From Siphonodentalium dalli (taxonomy: Eukaryota; Mollusca; Scaphopoda; Gadilida; Siphonodentaliidae): 64,000 bases of DNA. Numbering within the stretch: position 1 is the first letter of the stretch; each line of letters starts with the position of its first letter. The stretch covers positions 86,092,324 through 86,156,323 of the forward strand of contig CP136061.1 of NCBI GenBank assembly GCA_032622095.1. The letters are read 5' to 3'. The notes under the pieces were generated by a model, which was not told where the DNA came from, did no database searches, and worked only from the letters and a program-made list of their open reading frames with translations. Of the stretch, positions 11,571-23,301 are shown piece by piece. The position numbers and the translations under genes are program-made.

Positions 11571-12060
11571 TAGTTACCGGGGTATACAATATTATATCTG
11601 AATCGAAGACTCCTGTCCGGAAATGCTTCTATCGATTAATAGTAATTTTATTTCGAATAATTTCTGGTCTAAAAAGGTGTGGTTGTTTAGCTAACGAACA
11701 ATGGTGGTTACTGTTAACAGAGACCAGAAATTTTATTGTGTAATATTGTCACAAATAAACGTTAATTATACTCATTATCGCTAATAACTATGGAATAAAA
11801 AAATACAACCAATCAATCTCGGACATTTGACGTTCGGTCCGGAGCCATAGGAAAAGCCTAATGCTCCATATCGCAATATGGTGTCACCCGAATGGTCTGT
11901 TCTAAAAATAGACAAATAAACGGTCCCAATAAAATATTCGAATAAAATCAATATTACTTGATAGAAGCCTTTCCGGAAAGGGGTCTTCAGTTCATATTTA
12001 TTATTTTATACCCACGCATCTATTTCAAATTTGTTATTTAAAGAGATAATCCATCTTTAA
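11571..12060 (-). mobile_element. TTAA MITE family 1, copy truncated at one end
   Basis: The reverse complement of the copies at 14808 and 26505. It ends with '...aaagagataatccatc' and TTAA at 12057-12060. At the other end it starts at 'tagttaccggggtata', so about 35 bp including the TIR is missing. Shared internal blocks include 'ctgttaacagagaccagaaa' and 'tcgcaatatggtgtcacccg'. There is no ORF. Confidence 0.8.
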
Positions 12061-12109
12061 CTGTGAAACATGTAGCTTTGTTCTTTTTTTATGGCTTAAA
12101 AGAGCATGC

Positions 12110-12455
12110 CGATTCATGTTTTAGAATGGTCGAAATTAGTATTACTCATAACTGAATAGTGATGGGTTGGCTTATCAGCTATTACTAGTACCGTTTTTTA
12201 TTTACAGCCATATTTATACAGTAGTTAGTGAAAGGCGAACACATTACGCGTGCGCAGCCTTTTTTCGGATTAAATTATACGAGGCAGATAACAAGCTTGA
12301 TCCTCTGCAAACTGCAAAGTTTCATAAGTATTGTCTATCACTTTATGCATTGAGGATTTACATTTAATCAAAACTATGATCGTAACATAAGAACTAAGAT
12401 GCATTTTTCAGTTACCAATAATACTAGTTTCGACCATTCAAAAACATATGAATCG
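12110..12455. mobile_element. Small TIR element, MITE-like
   Basis: The left arm (12110-12157) runs CGATTCATGTTTTAGAATGG, then a GTCGAAATTAGTATTA block. It is mirrored at 12399-12455 by '...gaccattcaaaaacatatg' and AATCG. The arms are about 48 bp with roughly 80-85 percent identity. The interior includes a 66-codon ORF (12167-12367) with no recognisable domain. No target-site duplication was confirmed. Confidence 0.6.
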
Positions 12456-12529
12456 TAATGCCTACCGGGAAATCATATTGTCACCATGGGATCCTGGCTA
12501 ATTCTATGACGAATTAGCAAATTAAGAGC

Positions 12530-12790
12530 AAAAAATTGGTGTTGACCTATGAAAAATACCATTGTCTGACCTATATTAGTTACGGTCTTGATATTAATTA
12601 AACGGTGTTGAACCGTAAAAAAATACAACGGTCTGACAGTTACTGGTTACGGTCTGCCAGTTACTTAAACGGGTTTATACAGTGGAACATGCTACGGCCT
12701 GACCGTATGTTTAACGGTCAAAGGTTGGCAGCAATGTTGCGCGGTCTCAGACCGTTAAAGCGACGGTCTTTTTTCTAACAGTGTGGCATT
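12530..12790. repeat. Cluster of ACGGTCT/AACGGT motifs
   Basis: About ten occurrences of ACGGTCT, ACGGTC, AACGGT and their reverse complements (e.g. 'ttacggtcttg', 'tacaacggtctgacag', 'gcggtctcagaccgttaaag') lie within 260 bp at irregular spacing. This may be the remnant of a subterminal-repeat DNA element. No ends could be defined. Confidence 0.45.
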
Positions 12791-13437
12791 GAACGTTTCA
12801 TTAACAAAATTTGCCACTCTCCTCTCAGTGGTTTCTGGGGAAAGCCGTGACACGAAAAGGGTGCTGGTGGATGGCATTTAACCACTTTCAGCCTGCACGT
12901 TACTCATGTCTGCACATGTGACATTGTGGGCCTTTTGTGTTTCCGTTTTGAGTGTTCAGTTGTGAATCCGCTGCAACACGAATCATTGTCAGATATTTGT
13001 TGATATTCTGACTATGAGCGTAAGATATTGGCATATGTAGAGTATACGTCGCTCTCATTGGAAATCATATCGACACTCGGCGGGTGTTCGCTAAACCACT
13101 CGTCTCTGGGAAGGCGTGGTGTGAATTTAAATTGTTTTCGAATCACCGCAGCCCCGGTAGTTTTGTCACTAGATTTGATTTAATTACGGGTCCATCGATA
13201 CCACTATTGGTTTCGTATGCACGAAAAACTGTTTGAAAGAATGTATTCACATAAACTGGTTGACTGGAGACAGAATTTGTTCAGCGATATATTATACCCT
13301 TTGTTTCATCGACACGAACAACTGTGTCCACGTTGTCATTTTTCGAAACAATCTTTTCGGCATTCGAAAAATGTCCGAAGGTAAAGTGTCAATTAAATCG
13401 CAATGAAACTCGAGAAGTCTGGAATGTAAATTGATTA
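12791..13437. other. No gene seen, flank of zinc-finger ORF
   Basis: The sequence downstream (minus strand) of the zinc-finger gene. It is presumably the 3' UTR and intergenic DNA. No repeat or coding signal was recognised. Confidence 0.5.
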
Positions 13438-14148
13438 TTAGACCATCATAAAATACGGTGTGTCATCTGTGTGGATTAGCTTGTGCGTAGACAAGTTGCC
13501 AGGCTGACTAAAAGCTTTCCCGCATATATCACAAATGTACGGGCGATCGCCAGAGTGAGTTATCTTATGTTTTGTCAGGTTGCCTGAGTGGGTGAATGCT
13601 TTCTCGCACATATCACATGAATATGGGCGGTCGCCAGAGTGGGTTCTTTTGTGTCTCGTCAGGACGATTGATGTAGCGAATGCTTTCTTGCATATCTCGC
13701 ACTGATACGGCCGATCACCAGTGTGTATCCTCTGGTGTACAGACAACCCGCCTGAGTCAGTGAATACTTTCCCACAGGTATCGCATTGATACGGGCGATC
13801 ACCGGAGTGGATTCTTTTATGTTTCGTCAGGACGCTTTGTGTAGTGAATGCTTTCTTGCAAACATCGCACTGAAACGGCCGATCTCCAGTGTGTATCCTC
13901 TGATGTGAATTCAAATTTACCAACTGCTTGAATGATTTTTCACAAATATCACATTGAAACGGGCGATCGCTGGAGTGGATTCTTTTATGTCTCTTCAGAT
14001 TACTTGATTGATTGAATGTTTTCCCGCATACATCACATCCATATGGTTGTTCGCCCGTGTGTATTCGCTTGTGTACAGCCAACATGTTGGACGTGTCAAA
14101 TAATTTGCCGCAATCATCACAATGGTAGGTTCTTCTGCTCTCTGTCAT
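13438..14148 (-). CDS. C2H2 zinc-finger protein, eight tandem fingers
   Basis: A 236-aa ORF made almost entirely of eight C2H2 fingers in register (28-residue period, CX2CX12HX3H). The first begins at about residue 8 (YHCDDCGKLF) and the last ends near residue 230. Linkers are T/S-G-D-R-P-Y/F, with TGEQPY after finger 1 and SSDRPF after finger 2, instead of the classical TGEKPY. All zinc ligands are intact, so a DNA-binding nuclear protein is expected, but no target or effector domain (KRAB, BTB, SCAN) is visible. The Met at 14148 is the first in frame shortly before the fingers. An upstream exon cannot be excluded. The C-terminus ends five residues after the last linker. The finger helices vary from finger to finger, as expected of a functional array. 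Confidence 0.85.
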   Translation of the reverse strand: MTESRRTYHCDDCGKLFDTSNMLAVHKRIHTGEQPYGCDVCGKTFNQSSNLKRHKRIHSSDRPFQCDICEKSFKQLVNLNSHQRIHTGDRPFQCDVCKKAFTTQSVLTKHKRIHSGDRPYQCDTCGKVFTDSGGLSVHQRIHTGDRPYQCEICKKAFATSIVLTRHKRTHSGDRPYSCDMCEKAFTHSGNLTKHKITHSGDRPYICDICGKAFSQPGNLSTHKLIHTDDTPYFMMV

Positions 14149-14269
14149 GTTGGTAATAGGCCTAGTAATTAATTGAGTGGTTTCACTGAAATGTCAGTAC
14201 AGTATGTGGCCGACAACAAAGATTGATCCTTATCATGTTATGTATGATCTACATGTACACTGAAATTAC

Positions 14270-14352
14270 GTTGTCTGAATGCTTTTCTTGCAAACAGCAT
14301 ACTGGTATGGTCGGTGACCAATGTGAATCCACTTCTGTGCGTCTTGAGTGAG
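14270..14352 (-). pseudogene. Decayed single C2H2 finger fragment
   Basis: The minus-strand reading has a 'WIHIGHRPYQYAVCKKS' string that aligns with the H-linker-PYQC-x2-C-KK part of a finger. The first Cys has become Tyr and one His of the preceding finger is lost. It lies about 120 bp upstream of the start of the eight-finger ORF. It may be a degenerate former 5' portion of that gene or an independent relic. Confidence 0.6.
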
Positions 14353-14807
14353 TGCCGCCTTGTAGGTTACCAGTTACTAGTAGGCATACTACCGTACTAG
14401 TAGTAGTAGAGCATACAGGCTACCATTAAATACTACGTAATAATTACAACCAAATATTGCAGCTTTATACCCGCAATTGTGAGCGAAGTGAATGGTTAAA
14501 CACAAATTTCATACTATGACATAAGCCATCCTCAGGGACAACTCAATATTACGAGAGAATGATGTTTTAAAACACAAAACACTTGCATCACCAAACCGAA
14601 AAAGACAGTTATAATCTGGTCACGCAGAATAGAGTCTTAAATAGAACGTAATATTAATCATAATTCGCTGGCGCTGATGGAACTTTTGTGGATAGTACGA
14701 CATTTTATTATTATTTCCGTTTAGGTGCAATAATTTGTGTTTTGCACAATCATTTGCGCTTAAGCACAAATAATAGATCTTAAGCACAAATAATATAATT
14801 TATACCC
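14353..14807. other. No gene seen
   Basis: Contains short repeats 'tagtagtag' (about 14395) and 'ttaagcacaaataat' twice (14760-14795). No coding signal is present. Confidence 0.5.
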
Positions 14808-15335
14808 TTAATGATGGATTATCTCTTTAAATAACAAATTTTAAATAGTTGCGTGGGTATAAAATAATATATATGAACTGAAGACCTATGTCCGGAAAAG
14901 CTTCTATCAATTAATATTGATTTTATTTCGAATATAAAATCGGGCCCAGTTATGTTACTATTTTTAGAACCGACCATTCGGATGAGACCTTATTGCGATA
15001 TAGAGCACTGGGCTGTTCCCACGGCTACGCAACGAATGTCAAATGTCACAGATTGGTTGTTTGTATTGTTTTGTTGCAACGATATAAGCGATAACGAGTA
15101 TAATTAACATCTATTTGTGACAAAATTGCACAATATAATTTCTGGTCTCTGTTAACAGTAACCAATATTGTTCGTTAGCTGAACAAACACACCTTTTTAG
15201 ACCAGAAAATATTCGAAATAAAATGAATATTAATCGATAGAAGCATTTCCGGACAGGAGTCTTCGATTCAGATCTAATATTTTATACCCCGGTAACTATA
15301 TAATACATGTTTACAAAGAGATAATCCACCTTTAA
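14808..15335 (+). mobile_element. TTAA MITE family 1, full-length copy (528 bp)
   Basis: Bounded by TTAA at 14808-14811 and 15332-15335. The ends read TTAATGATGGATTATCTC and, inverted, TTAAAGGTGGATTATCTC. Subterminal blocks are also inverted: 'tgtccggaaaagcttctatc' near the left end mirrors 'gatagaagcatttccggaca' near the right, giving TIR-like arms of about 130 bp. No ORF is present. It is nearly identical to 26505-27032, which indicates a recently active family mobilised in trans. Confidence 0.85.
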
Positions 15336-16904
15336 TCAAGTAATATTAACACGTTGGCGGAATAACGAGCACACTCTGGGATAATATTAAAAGTTGCATT
15401 TTTATATTTTTACAGAACATTTGAAGAGTCAGCAATTGGACAAGAAGAGTCGCGGGCATATGAAACTATCATCGTACATAATATACGCAAGGGGGGGGGG
15501 GCAGATTGTCCTGGCAAACTCCAGCAATCTTGCAGGATAATTATGTACAGAAGACGAGAACGACGACGCGACGTCACGCGAGCGGTGCATATATTGTCTG
15601 TCACAAACACAAATATATCTTGAAAAGAAAGGTTACTTTGGGAGAATAAGGATTTTCGTGGCTCCGGTTATATATATATACTTTGGACATTACTGTATTA
15701 TGTATTTTATAATTTATATCTTATTTAGAAGAAAACAATCGTATCACACGTGGACTTCTATATTTAATCCAGTTTAATGTAGTCACGGTAAGTGTCGAGT
15801 TCGCTGCGTTTTCATTTTGGGCGAAATGGCGATTGTGATATGCAACTTTATCGGTAACGCTTCCAATTCTAAAATGATTGGCTACCAATGCAATGCAAAT
15901 TATTTGTCGTGACCTGGTATTGCCGGTCTTGTTCACCCATGCAAACAATTTATACCTGACCTATTAAGCAATAATCGCTTTTGCCAGCGGAGTGCTCTGA
16001 ATGTGTACTCGCTGAGCGGATTAGTAAATATCCCTGGGGGCGTTACCGATAAAGCAGTCTGTCGTGTCGCCCGAGATGACTGCGCTGTGAACTCGAGACT
16101 TACTCTGGCTGGCGACCTAAAGCCATAGTATGCCGGTGATTGAACGGTGAACTGTGTGGATAATTTGCAGCATTTAGATAGACTTATCTGTGTTGTTTAT
16201 GAACGCAATATGTGTAGCTATTTTTAGAACGGAAATCCCGTGACGTCAAGAGGTCAAATTTGCAATTTAGTGCATTTCCGCATACGTCATTTTCAGGTGT
16301 TTTTGTGTAAACAATATCTGAGAAAGCTTGTATCTTGTATTATGGCCATTTAAAACTTAACTTTAGTTATAAATAGGCATAGTCTGGATGTAAATTTAGG
16401 CATCAATATAGGAAATAAATAGGTTTATAAGATATAAATCTAAATTGCCTAAAGTTTAAGATATTAGTCAAATTTGTACTTTGGCCAAATCTTAACCCCT
16501 TGCTGCCAAAACTTTGTTCTGCCGTAAATTTTCTATAAATTTATTTTTTGTTGTTATAACCTAGCTGTGATACATTTTCTTAGTCACCCTGCACTAATTG
16601 TTACTAACCACTGAACTATGTTGTATGTTTACTAAATTTAACTTGTATGACGTTAAGTTTAGAACTTAGGAAGTCAATCGTCTTATGGTATTCTCCCCCA
16701 TCGTTAATTACGGTGAGTCATATATTGAAATATTTAATTATTAATTTAATATGATATTTCAGGTTTACTATTTCTCCTGAGAGTTAATTGGTAATTACGT
16801 TATTACACATTTTCAGCTGAAATAACAAATTTCCAGTGACGTCGATATTTAAGTTTTCGAAATTAAATATTTCTTAATTTTCATTTTTATTCTGATTATT
16901 TAAT
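15336..16904. other. No gene; upstream flank of gypsy element
   Basis: Contains a G9-10 run near 15490. A 5' LTR and primer-binding site for the gypsy element would be expected in the last part of this stretch. I could not find a segment matching the region 3' of the element's polypurine tract, so the 5' LTR is missing or unrecognised. Confidence 0.45.
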
Positions 16905-16915
16905 TTGAATACAAA

Positions 16916-18044
16916 ATGCCAGGTGATGCGGAAGCTACAGATCCAGACAAAACATTGTCAAATATTATGGAAGGTTTCCAAAAATTGGGTTTTAACCCTA
17001 ATGTTGACTCTTCTGAAGATTTTCAGAAATGGTTTCAGGCTATACAGGTTAAACCAAAGGTTGAAACCAAAAGTAATCCAGAGCATGTGGAACATCAGTA
17101 TCGTGATGAACGTCGGGAACGACCGATTGTGGTAAAGAATCCCCCACATATAACACAATTTTCAGGGGACCAGAAGTCTGACACGACATATAATATGTGG
17201 AAGTTTGAGGTTGAGTGTATGATGGAATCAAATTTTTCAGGGACAGAAATTTTGTTGGCCATCCGGAAATCGTTGAGAGGTGAAGCGGCACGAGTTTTGA
17301 TGACGTTAGGGAAAGATGTTAATGTTCGCACAATCTTAGACAAATTTCAGCATTTATATGGTGATATTCAATCTGATGAGAGTTTAATAGGAATTTTTTT
17401 TCAGTGCGACACAAGGGCAGTCTGAGTCAGTCGTAGAATGGGTAACACGTCTTGAGGAACTTTTATCTAAGACGACAACTTTGAAACACATGGTTCCCAA
17501 CACAGTTGACGATTTACTAAAAAATCGATGTTATGAAGGTTTGCATCAAGATTTGAAAGATCTTTCTGCATACCGACTGAAAGAATGCAAATCATTCAAC
17601 GAATTTCTTTCCTCACTCAGGTTGATCGAGAAATAACATGCAAAACCTAAATCTTCTGTTGCAGGTGCATGCAAAGCTTCTGTTTCTGTCGCAGATGGTG
17701 ACAAACTTGACACTATCATGAAACAAATTTCTGAAAATAAGTCTGCTTCATCTAGTGATGCTGCATTTAATCACGCCAGACACTATTATAGAGGCTCTGG
17801 TCGAGGATATCGTGGTGGACAAGGCAGAGGTTTTAATCCACAGCGAAATGGCAGATATAATGCTGCAGATGATTCTCATCGAGAACAAGACAGTAGTTAT
17901 AAATCTAACTATATTCATAATGAAAGACTTTCTCCACAGCTACCAAAATGCTATGGCTGTAATGAATTTCATAAACCTCCATTTTGTAGGAAGTCCAGAG
18001 GCGCTCATTCCAGAGGGCGTGGTTATATAGAAGGAAAAAACTAG
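16916..18044 (+). pseudogene. Gypsy gag, frameshifted
   Basis: The first segment (16916-17425, 169 aa) covers the capsid-like N-terminal half. It loses frame in a run of T residues at about 17393-17401. The reading continues in another frame with a 'SESVVEWVTRLEELL' capsid motif, meets a stop near 17632-17634, and ends with an arginine/glycine-rich basic stretch (about 17780-17850). A zinc knuckle CYGCNEFHKPPFC follows near 17950-17990. Its spacing is CX2CX3HX4C, one residue short of the canonical CX2CX4HX4C. Confidence 0.8.
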
Positions 18045-18059
18045 CTTCCATCTATGGTG

Positions 18060-18496
18060 ACGGGTCGGCCATAGATGGTCGGGACAGACGTTCCCTCCAT
18101 AAGACCCCTGTTGGTCTACATGGTGATATTTCTGAATCCAATATTATTATTTCAGGATATACATGTAAAGCCTTACTGGATACAGGCAGTACAGTTAGTA
18201 CTATTTGTGAGTCTTTTTACAGGAAAAGACTTAGTCATATTCCAATTGAATCATTACAATCTGTACTCAATATTGAGTGTGCTGATGGACGGGACTTGGA
18301 ATATCTTGGATTTATTCAATCTAATATTTCTATTCCCAGATTTTCCGGTATTGATTCTCAACCTTGTGTTTTTCTTATAGTGCCTGATAGCAAATTTAAT
18401 GTTCAGACTCCTGTTCTTTTAGGTACTAATATACTTAAAACATTTATGACACATGTAGAGAAGCAGAATGGACAGAGATTTTTTACAGAAAGCTGA
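18060..18496 (+). pseudogene. Gypsy aspartic protease region
   Basis: In the frame of the 18296-18496 ORF the sequence reads KALLDTGSTVSTI (active-site D-T-G near 18180). About 75 residues later comes VLLGTNIL, the conserved hydrophobic-G motif of retroviral-type proteases. The frame ends at a stop at 18496, and the following segment (18468-18878) continues in a different frame toward reverse transcriptase. The protease is therefore fused to neither gag nor RT in this copy. Confidence 0.75.
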
Positions 18497-19292
18497 CCTT
18501 GATACACCATGGTATTTTACTTTTAGGTGTCTTTCATTAAGGGACAGGGAACTCAAGAGAAATAATTTTAATTTAGGTGTTGTCAAGAGTTCTGCCCCGG
18601 ATCACGTGATACTGCATCCAAATACTTCCAAAACTTTGTTGGGTTATGTTGACCACAAAGTTCCATATAATCCAACTTGTGCAATATTTAAATCTTTTAC
18701 AGATGATTCGAAAATGGATGGAAATGAGATTGCCCCTTTTATTTTGAATTATAACAGCAATAAAGATGAGCTTGTTCCAGTCCATTTGAGCAATCTAACG
18801 ACAAGGACAATTAGTATTGCTCCAACTTCTGTTATTTGCAGTATTCAACCTGTCAAAGTTGAAGGTGATTTGGAGTAGAAAGATGATGCAGAGTCACCCA
18901 TCTTGAATCAACTTAATCTTAATTCTGATTCTTTAACACACGATGAGCTGAAGCAAGCAGTTGATTTAGTTAAAGAATTTTCAGGTATATTTTCACTCAG
19001 TGATTTCGACTTAGGTCACTATTCTGGTGTAAAGCATGAAATACATTTGACTGATGATAAGCCAGTGAAGCAGCGGCCGAGACGGATTGCACCAGGATTA
19101 GTTGATGAAGTCAGAGATTATATACAACAACTTTTAGCAGCTGGAATTATTCGACGCTCACATAGCCCATATTGTTCTCATGTTGTTATTTGTCGCCGTG
19201 CGAGTGGAAAGCTGAGACTCTGCATAGATTATCGCGAAAAAGACAATATCAGATGCTTACTGTTTACCATTGATAGAACAAATTTTAGATAA
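18468..19292 (+). pseudogene. Gypsy linker and N-terminal reverse transcriptase, frameshifted
   Basis: Two same-phase pieces are seen. The first, 18468-18878, is a protease-RT spacer with no motif. The second, 18903-19292, has the RT entry motifs: KQRPRRIAPG, an IIRRSHSPYCSHVVI block and KLRLCIDYRE. The stop between them is near 18876. After CIDYRE the frame shifts (about 19230-19265) at what looks like a small deletion, and RT continues in the next ORF. Confidence 0.75.
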
Positions 19293-21651
19293 TTTAGCCA
19301 ATTCCAGATTTTTCAGCTCTCTTGATCTTCGTAGTGGTTTTTTCCAACAGGTTGTTGTTGAAGAACATAAGAAATATACAGCCTTTACAGCAGGTAATCT
19401 TGGTTTTTATGAATTTCAGAGAGTTCCACAAGGATCTCCTGCTAGTTTCCAGATAATGATGGAACACTGTTTAGATGGATTATGCAATAAAATTTGTTAC
19501 ATATACTTGGATGATATTTGTATCCCAGCAAATAGTTTTTCAGAGATGATTGACCGGTTGAGATTAGTATTTCAGAGACTAAAAGACTGTAATTTAAAGT
19601 TATCTCCTTCTAAATGTTCACTTTTTAGCCGAAAGTTGAAAAATTTAGGACACACAATTTCAGAAGAGGGCATAGCTGTCGACCATTCTAAAATTTCTAA
19701 AATTGTAGATTGGCCGACTCCAAAGACCCCAGAGGATGTTAGAAATTTTTTAGGTTTGGCTGGGTATTACCGTAAATATGTGAAAAGTTTTTCACAAATC
19801 ACTAAACCCCTTACAGATCTTTTACCCCAAACTAACCAAGGAAAGCAGAAAAGCAAGAAGAAATCAAATTATACTGGAAAATGGAGTTGGGGTGAAGAAG
19901 AGGAAAATGCTTTCTCTCGTCTGAAAGAATGTCTTATTTCCCCACCCATTTTAGGATTTCCTGACTACTCCCTCCCATTTGAACTACACACTGATGCGAG
20001 TTCTCATGCTCTGGGTGGAATATTATACCAGAAGCAAGACGGTGTTCTGCCGGTTATTGCTTATGCAAGCAGAGGTACCACTGCAGCAGAGAAATCATAT
20101 CCTGCACACAAATTGGAGTTTTTAGCACTGAAGTGGGCGATAACGGAGAAATTTTATGATTATCTTTTTAATCATAAATTTGTTGTATATACAAAATCAA
20201 ATCCTTTAACTTATGTTCTTACCAGTGCTAAACTTGATGCTACTTCACATAGATGGTTGGCGGCGATCAGCACATTTGACTTTGAAATTTGTTATCGCCC
20301 TGGCAAGTCAAATGCAGCTGCTGATGCTTTATCCAGAATGACACATGATGGAGATGATTCTCAAATAGAGAAAATTCATTCTCATTCTATTACAGCTATT
20401 TGTAATGGTTTAAAGATTTCAGAACCATTTGTGCATTCTCTTTGTATGACAGCAAATGTGGCTGATCCATTGCAAGATAGTTTTAGCACAGATATTGAGG
20501 TGATGACACCAGTTGATTGGAGGCGAATGCAAGAGAATGATTCTGTTTTAGGTCCATGGATGAAGGCTGTGAGGAGAGGTGTTAAGCCGAGTAGAAATGC
20601 TTTACCGATGACAAGGGAACATTCAATGTATTTTAGACATTTTGACACGTTGAAATTTCAGAGAGGTGTTTTATACAGAGAACCCCAGTTAAATGGTAAC
20701 CAACATTTACAACTTGTTATTCCGTCATCTTTTATTCCCACAGTTTTAAAGTCTTTACATTCAGATATAGGTCATCCTGGAAGAGAAAGAACCATATCTT
20801 TGATTAAAGAGCGTTTTTATTGGCCTGGAATAGACAGTGCGGTGGAGAATTACACTCAGCAGTGTCCTCGCCCTCTGAGACGTAAATCTCCGACGGGTTC
20901 CATGGCCAAGCTTGTTTCCATTTCCACGTCACAGCCTTTAGAACTTGTTTGTATAGATTATTTAACTGTTGAAATGTGCAAAGGAGGTTACCAATATTTA
21001 CTTGTTATCACAGATCATTTTACCAAATTTTCTCAAGCATTTCCTACCAAGAACAAGACGGCAAAGACAACAGCAGATGTACTTTTTAACCAGTTCTTTG
21101 TATATTATGGTTTTCCTAATAGGATACACAGTGACCAAGGTGCCAACTTTGAGTCTGATTTAATACAAGAACTTTGCAGGTTGTGTGGAATACAGAAAAG
21201 TAGAACTACCCCTTATCATCCCATGGGAAATGGACAATGTGAAAGATTTAACAGAACTTTATTGAGTATGTTAGGTACATTGGAGACAGAGGAGAAGAAG
21301 GATTGGAAGAGTTTTATAGGACCTTTAGTACATGCATACAATTGCACAAGACATGAGACGACAGGATATGCTCCTTTTAAACTGATGTTTGGAAGAGACC
21401 CAAAGTTACCGATTGATGTTTTGTGTGGTTTTGATAAATTGATTTTAAATGATGATGAAGTTGTTAATGTTTCTATTCCAGAATATGTTTCAGATTTAAA
21501 AGAAAGACTCACTTACTCTTTTAATTTAGCTTCTGAAGCTGCATCGAAGACAAAAGAGCGTCAGAAACGTAACTTCGATAAGAAGGCAAGAGCGGCTACT
21601 GTGGCTGTTGGTGATTCCGTTTTAGTGAAAACTTTAGCTTTTGACGGCTGA
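19270..21651 (+). CDS. pol: Gypsy pol: reverse transcriptase, RNase H, integrase (793 aa ORF)
   Basis: A long open frame. RT palm YLDD lies at residues 79-82 and a GLAGYYRKYV motif at about 162-171. RNase H has LHTDASSHALGG (D242) and KLEFLALKWA (about 281-290). The later TDxNPL motif reads TKSNPL, so a conserved Asp is Lys309. Integrase zinc ligands are H497, H502 and C532, but the expected second Cys (CxxC) is Pro535. The catalytic triad D563, D622 and E658 is present. These two substitutions, plus the upstream frameshift, indicate relaxed constraint. The frame closes at TGA 21649-21651 inside a basic C-terminal segment, and coding continues in phase after it. Confidence 0.85.
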   Translation: MIEQILDNLANSRFFSSLDLRSGFFQQVVVEEHKKYTAFTAGNLGFYEFQRVPQGSPASFQIMMEHCLDGLCNKICYIYLDDICIPANSFSEMIDRLRLVFQRLKDCNLKLSPSKCSLFSRKLKNLGHTISEEGIAVDHSKISKIVDWPTPKTPEDVRNFLGLAGYYRKYVKSFSQITKPLTDLLPQTNQGKQKSKKKSNYTGKWSWGEEEENAFSRLKECLISPPILGFPDYSLPFELHTDASSHALGGILYQKQDGVLPVIAYASRGTTAAEKSYPAHKLEFLALKWAITEKFYDYLFNHKFVVYTKSNPLTYVLTSAKLDATSHRWLAAISTFDFEICYRPGKSNAAADALSRMTHDGDDSQIEKIHSHSITAICNGLKISEPFVHSLCMTANVADPLQDSFSTDIEVMTPVDWRRMQENDSVLGPWMKAVRRGVKPSRNALPMTREHSMYFRHFDTLKFQRGVLYREPQLNGNQHLQLVIPSSFIPTVLKSLHSDIGHPGRERTISLIKERFYWPGIDSAVENYTQQCPRPLRRKSPTGSMAKLVSISTSQPLELVCIDYLTVEMCKGGYQYLLVITDHFTKFSQAFPTKNKTAKTTADVLFNQFFVYYGFPNRIHSDQGANFESDLIQELCRLCGIQKSRTTPYHPMGNGQCERFNRTLLSMLGTLETEEKKDWKSFIGPLVHAYNCTRHETTGYAPFKLMFGRDPKLPIDVLCGFDKLILNDDEVVNVSIPEYVSDLKERLTYSFNLASEAASKTKERQKRNFDKKARAATVAVGDSVLVKTLAFDG

Positions 21652-22539
21652 CATAAGCTAGCGGATCGATTTGATAAGGAAGTTTACTATGTTACAGGAC
21701 AGCCGAATGGGAATATACCAGTTTTTACTGTTGTTAGTGATGATGGCAAGGAGAGAACCCTTCATCGGAATCATTTACTTCCAATTGGATCTTTACCTAT
21801 AGATATAGATAAAGAAGATGAGAAAGATGGTGGTCCTGAAATTGTTTTAAACAAACCTGATGTTGTTGTAGGAAATGAAGTTGAATGTAATCCTGATATA
21901 AAACATAAGAAACATTTAGAATCATTTGAATATAATGAACATGATTATGTTCTGGAGATACCGCAGAGAGCAGTTATATCTACTGCTAACGAGGCGGATC
22001 ATATTATTGTTCCTGATGACCAGAGTGACGATTCTAGTATTTTCAGAGAACAAAATGTTCCAGATGATGACGATCATATTTCTCTTATTGAAGAGAATCA
22101 GGTGGAACAAGAAAGTGTAGCAGATGCGCATCTTGGAAATAATGAGAGTGTTGACGATAATATTGATAATTCTGTTAGTGACATTATGCACAACAGATCA
22201 GCAGATGGGCCCAGTAGTAGTGTTGTTGAGGAGAGCAGTACTGATGTTGTAGTTGAGGAAGTTGTTTCAGGTGATGCAGGGGTTAGGGATATTGTTTCAG
22301 ATATTTCTTCTGAAAATGTAGTGATTGAAGACGATGTAGGACCCAGGCGATCTGGTCGATCCCGTAGACCACCCCTCTGGAAGGAATCAGGAGATTATGT
22401 ACATTCTTTGCAGGTGCCGAAGGAAAGTGAAGATTTTATAACAAAATCTGAACTACTCAAACGATTGACAAACAAAGACTTACTTTGTAGCATGTCGCCA
22501 CTTCAAATTCATGAAATGTTTTCAGCTATTTTAAAATAA
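21652..22539 (+). pseudogene. C-terminal part of gypsy pol, in frame after a premature stop
   Basis: Same phase as the 793-aa ORF and open to 22539. It begins with an ADRFDKEVYYVTGQ motif and ERTLHRNHLLPIG, the end of the integrase C-terminal region. It then becomes a roughly 250-residue Asp/Glu/Val/Ser-rich acidic tail ending in RRSGRSRRPPLW and a short leucine-rich end. A single TGA at 21649-21651 separates it from pol, consistent with a point mutation. Confidence 0.75.
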
Positions 22540-23285
22540 TGTTGTATACCTTGTTGTTCACTGTATGTTATAATTTCTAATTATCTTGCACTAATTAATC
22601 GCTGTAGGATTATTTAAGATATTTAAAGGCAGTGGTCAGTAGCTGAGTCAGCTAGGGTGTTCCAGGCTATACTCTGCGAAAGCCACTGTTCTTAAAGACA
22701 AGCAGTTGATTAATTAGAATTATAATTTCTTATAATAATTATATTTTGTATTAACATTTTTAGTATGTTAAATACTTGGTCATGGTTGATATTGGTTCAG
22801 CTGTGCAAGTTTTACTCATGTTGTAAGGTATTATTGCTATACCCTGCCATGAACTCAGGCCTACTTATGTCTTTAAATGTTGCTAAATTTGTTAATACAA
22901 ATTAGATATGATTGACAAAATAGCTGTTTTATATTAGATTACTATCCATAGATGCAATATGGGAAAAGTGCAATATGTTTTAATTTTAATTACGGATGTT
23001 ACAGGTTGATATACCACCACATATTAAGATGTTTTATGTATATAAATAGTTTATTTAATTACAGATCGTAATTACCTATCCTTGTTATGGGTACAGGTTG
23101 AGAACTTTATCTCTTCCCATTATCAAATTTTACCCTCTTAAGTATAGCAATGCAGTTGGTGTTATAGAATGGTTTATTTGGCTGGATAGCAGGTACAGGT
23201 ATGATTTTATTTCTAGGGTCATTGCAGGTTTCTTTGGAACGTTGCAGGTTGTAAGTGAAATTACAAGAATGTAATTTATTTTTTA

Positions 23286-23301
23286 AGAGGGGGGAGGACG
23301 T
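23286..23301 (+). promoter_or_regulatory. Candidate polypurine tract of gypsy element
   Basis: AAGAGGGGGGAGGACG sits about 750 bp 3' of the last coding base and is followed by a TG dinucleotide. This is the expected form and place of a plus-strand primer and 3' LTR start. No repeat of the downstream sequence was found upstream of gag to confirm it. Confidence 0.5.

Noticed and set aside
15336-16904. 5' LTR of the gypsy element
   Set aside because: No segment matches the sequence following the polypurine tract at 23286, and no tRNA-complementary primer site was seen, so no LTR is called.
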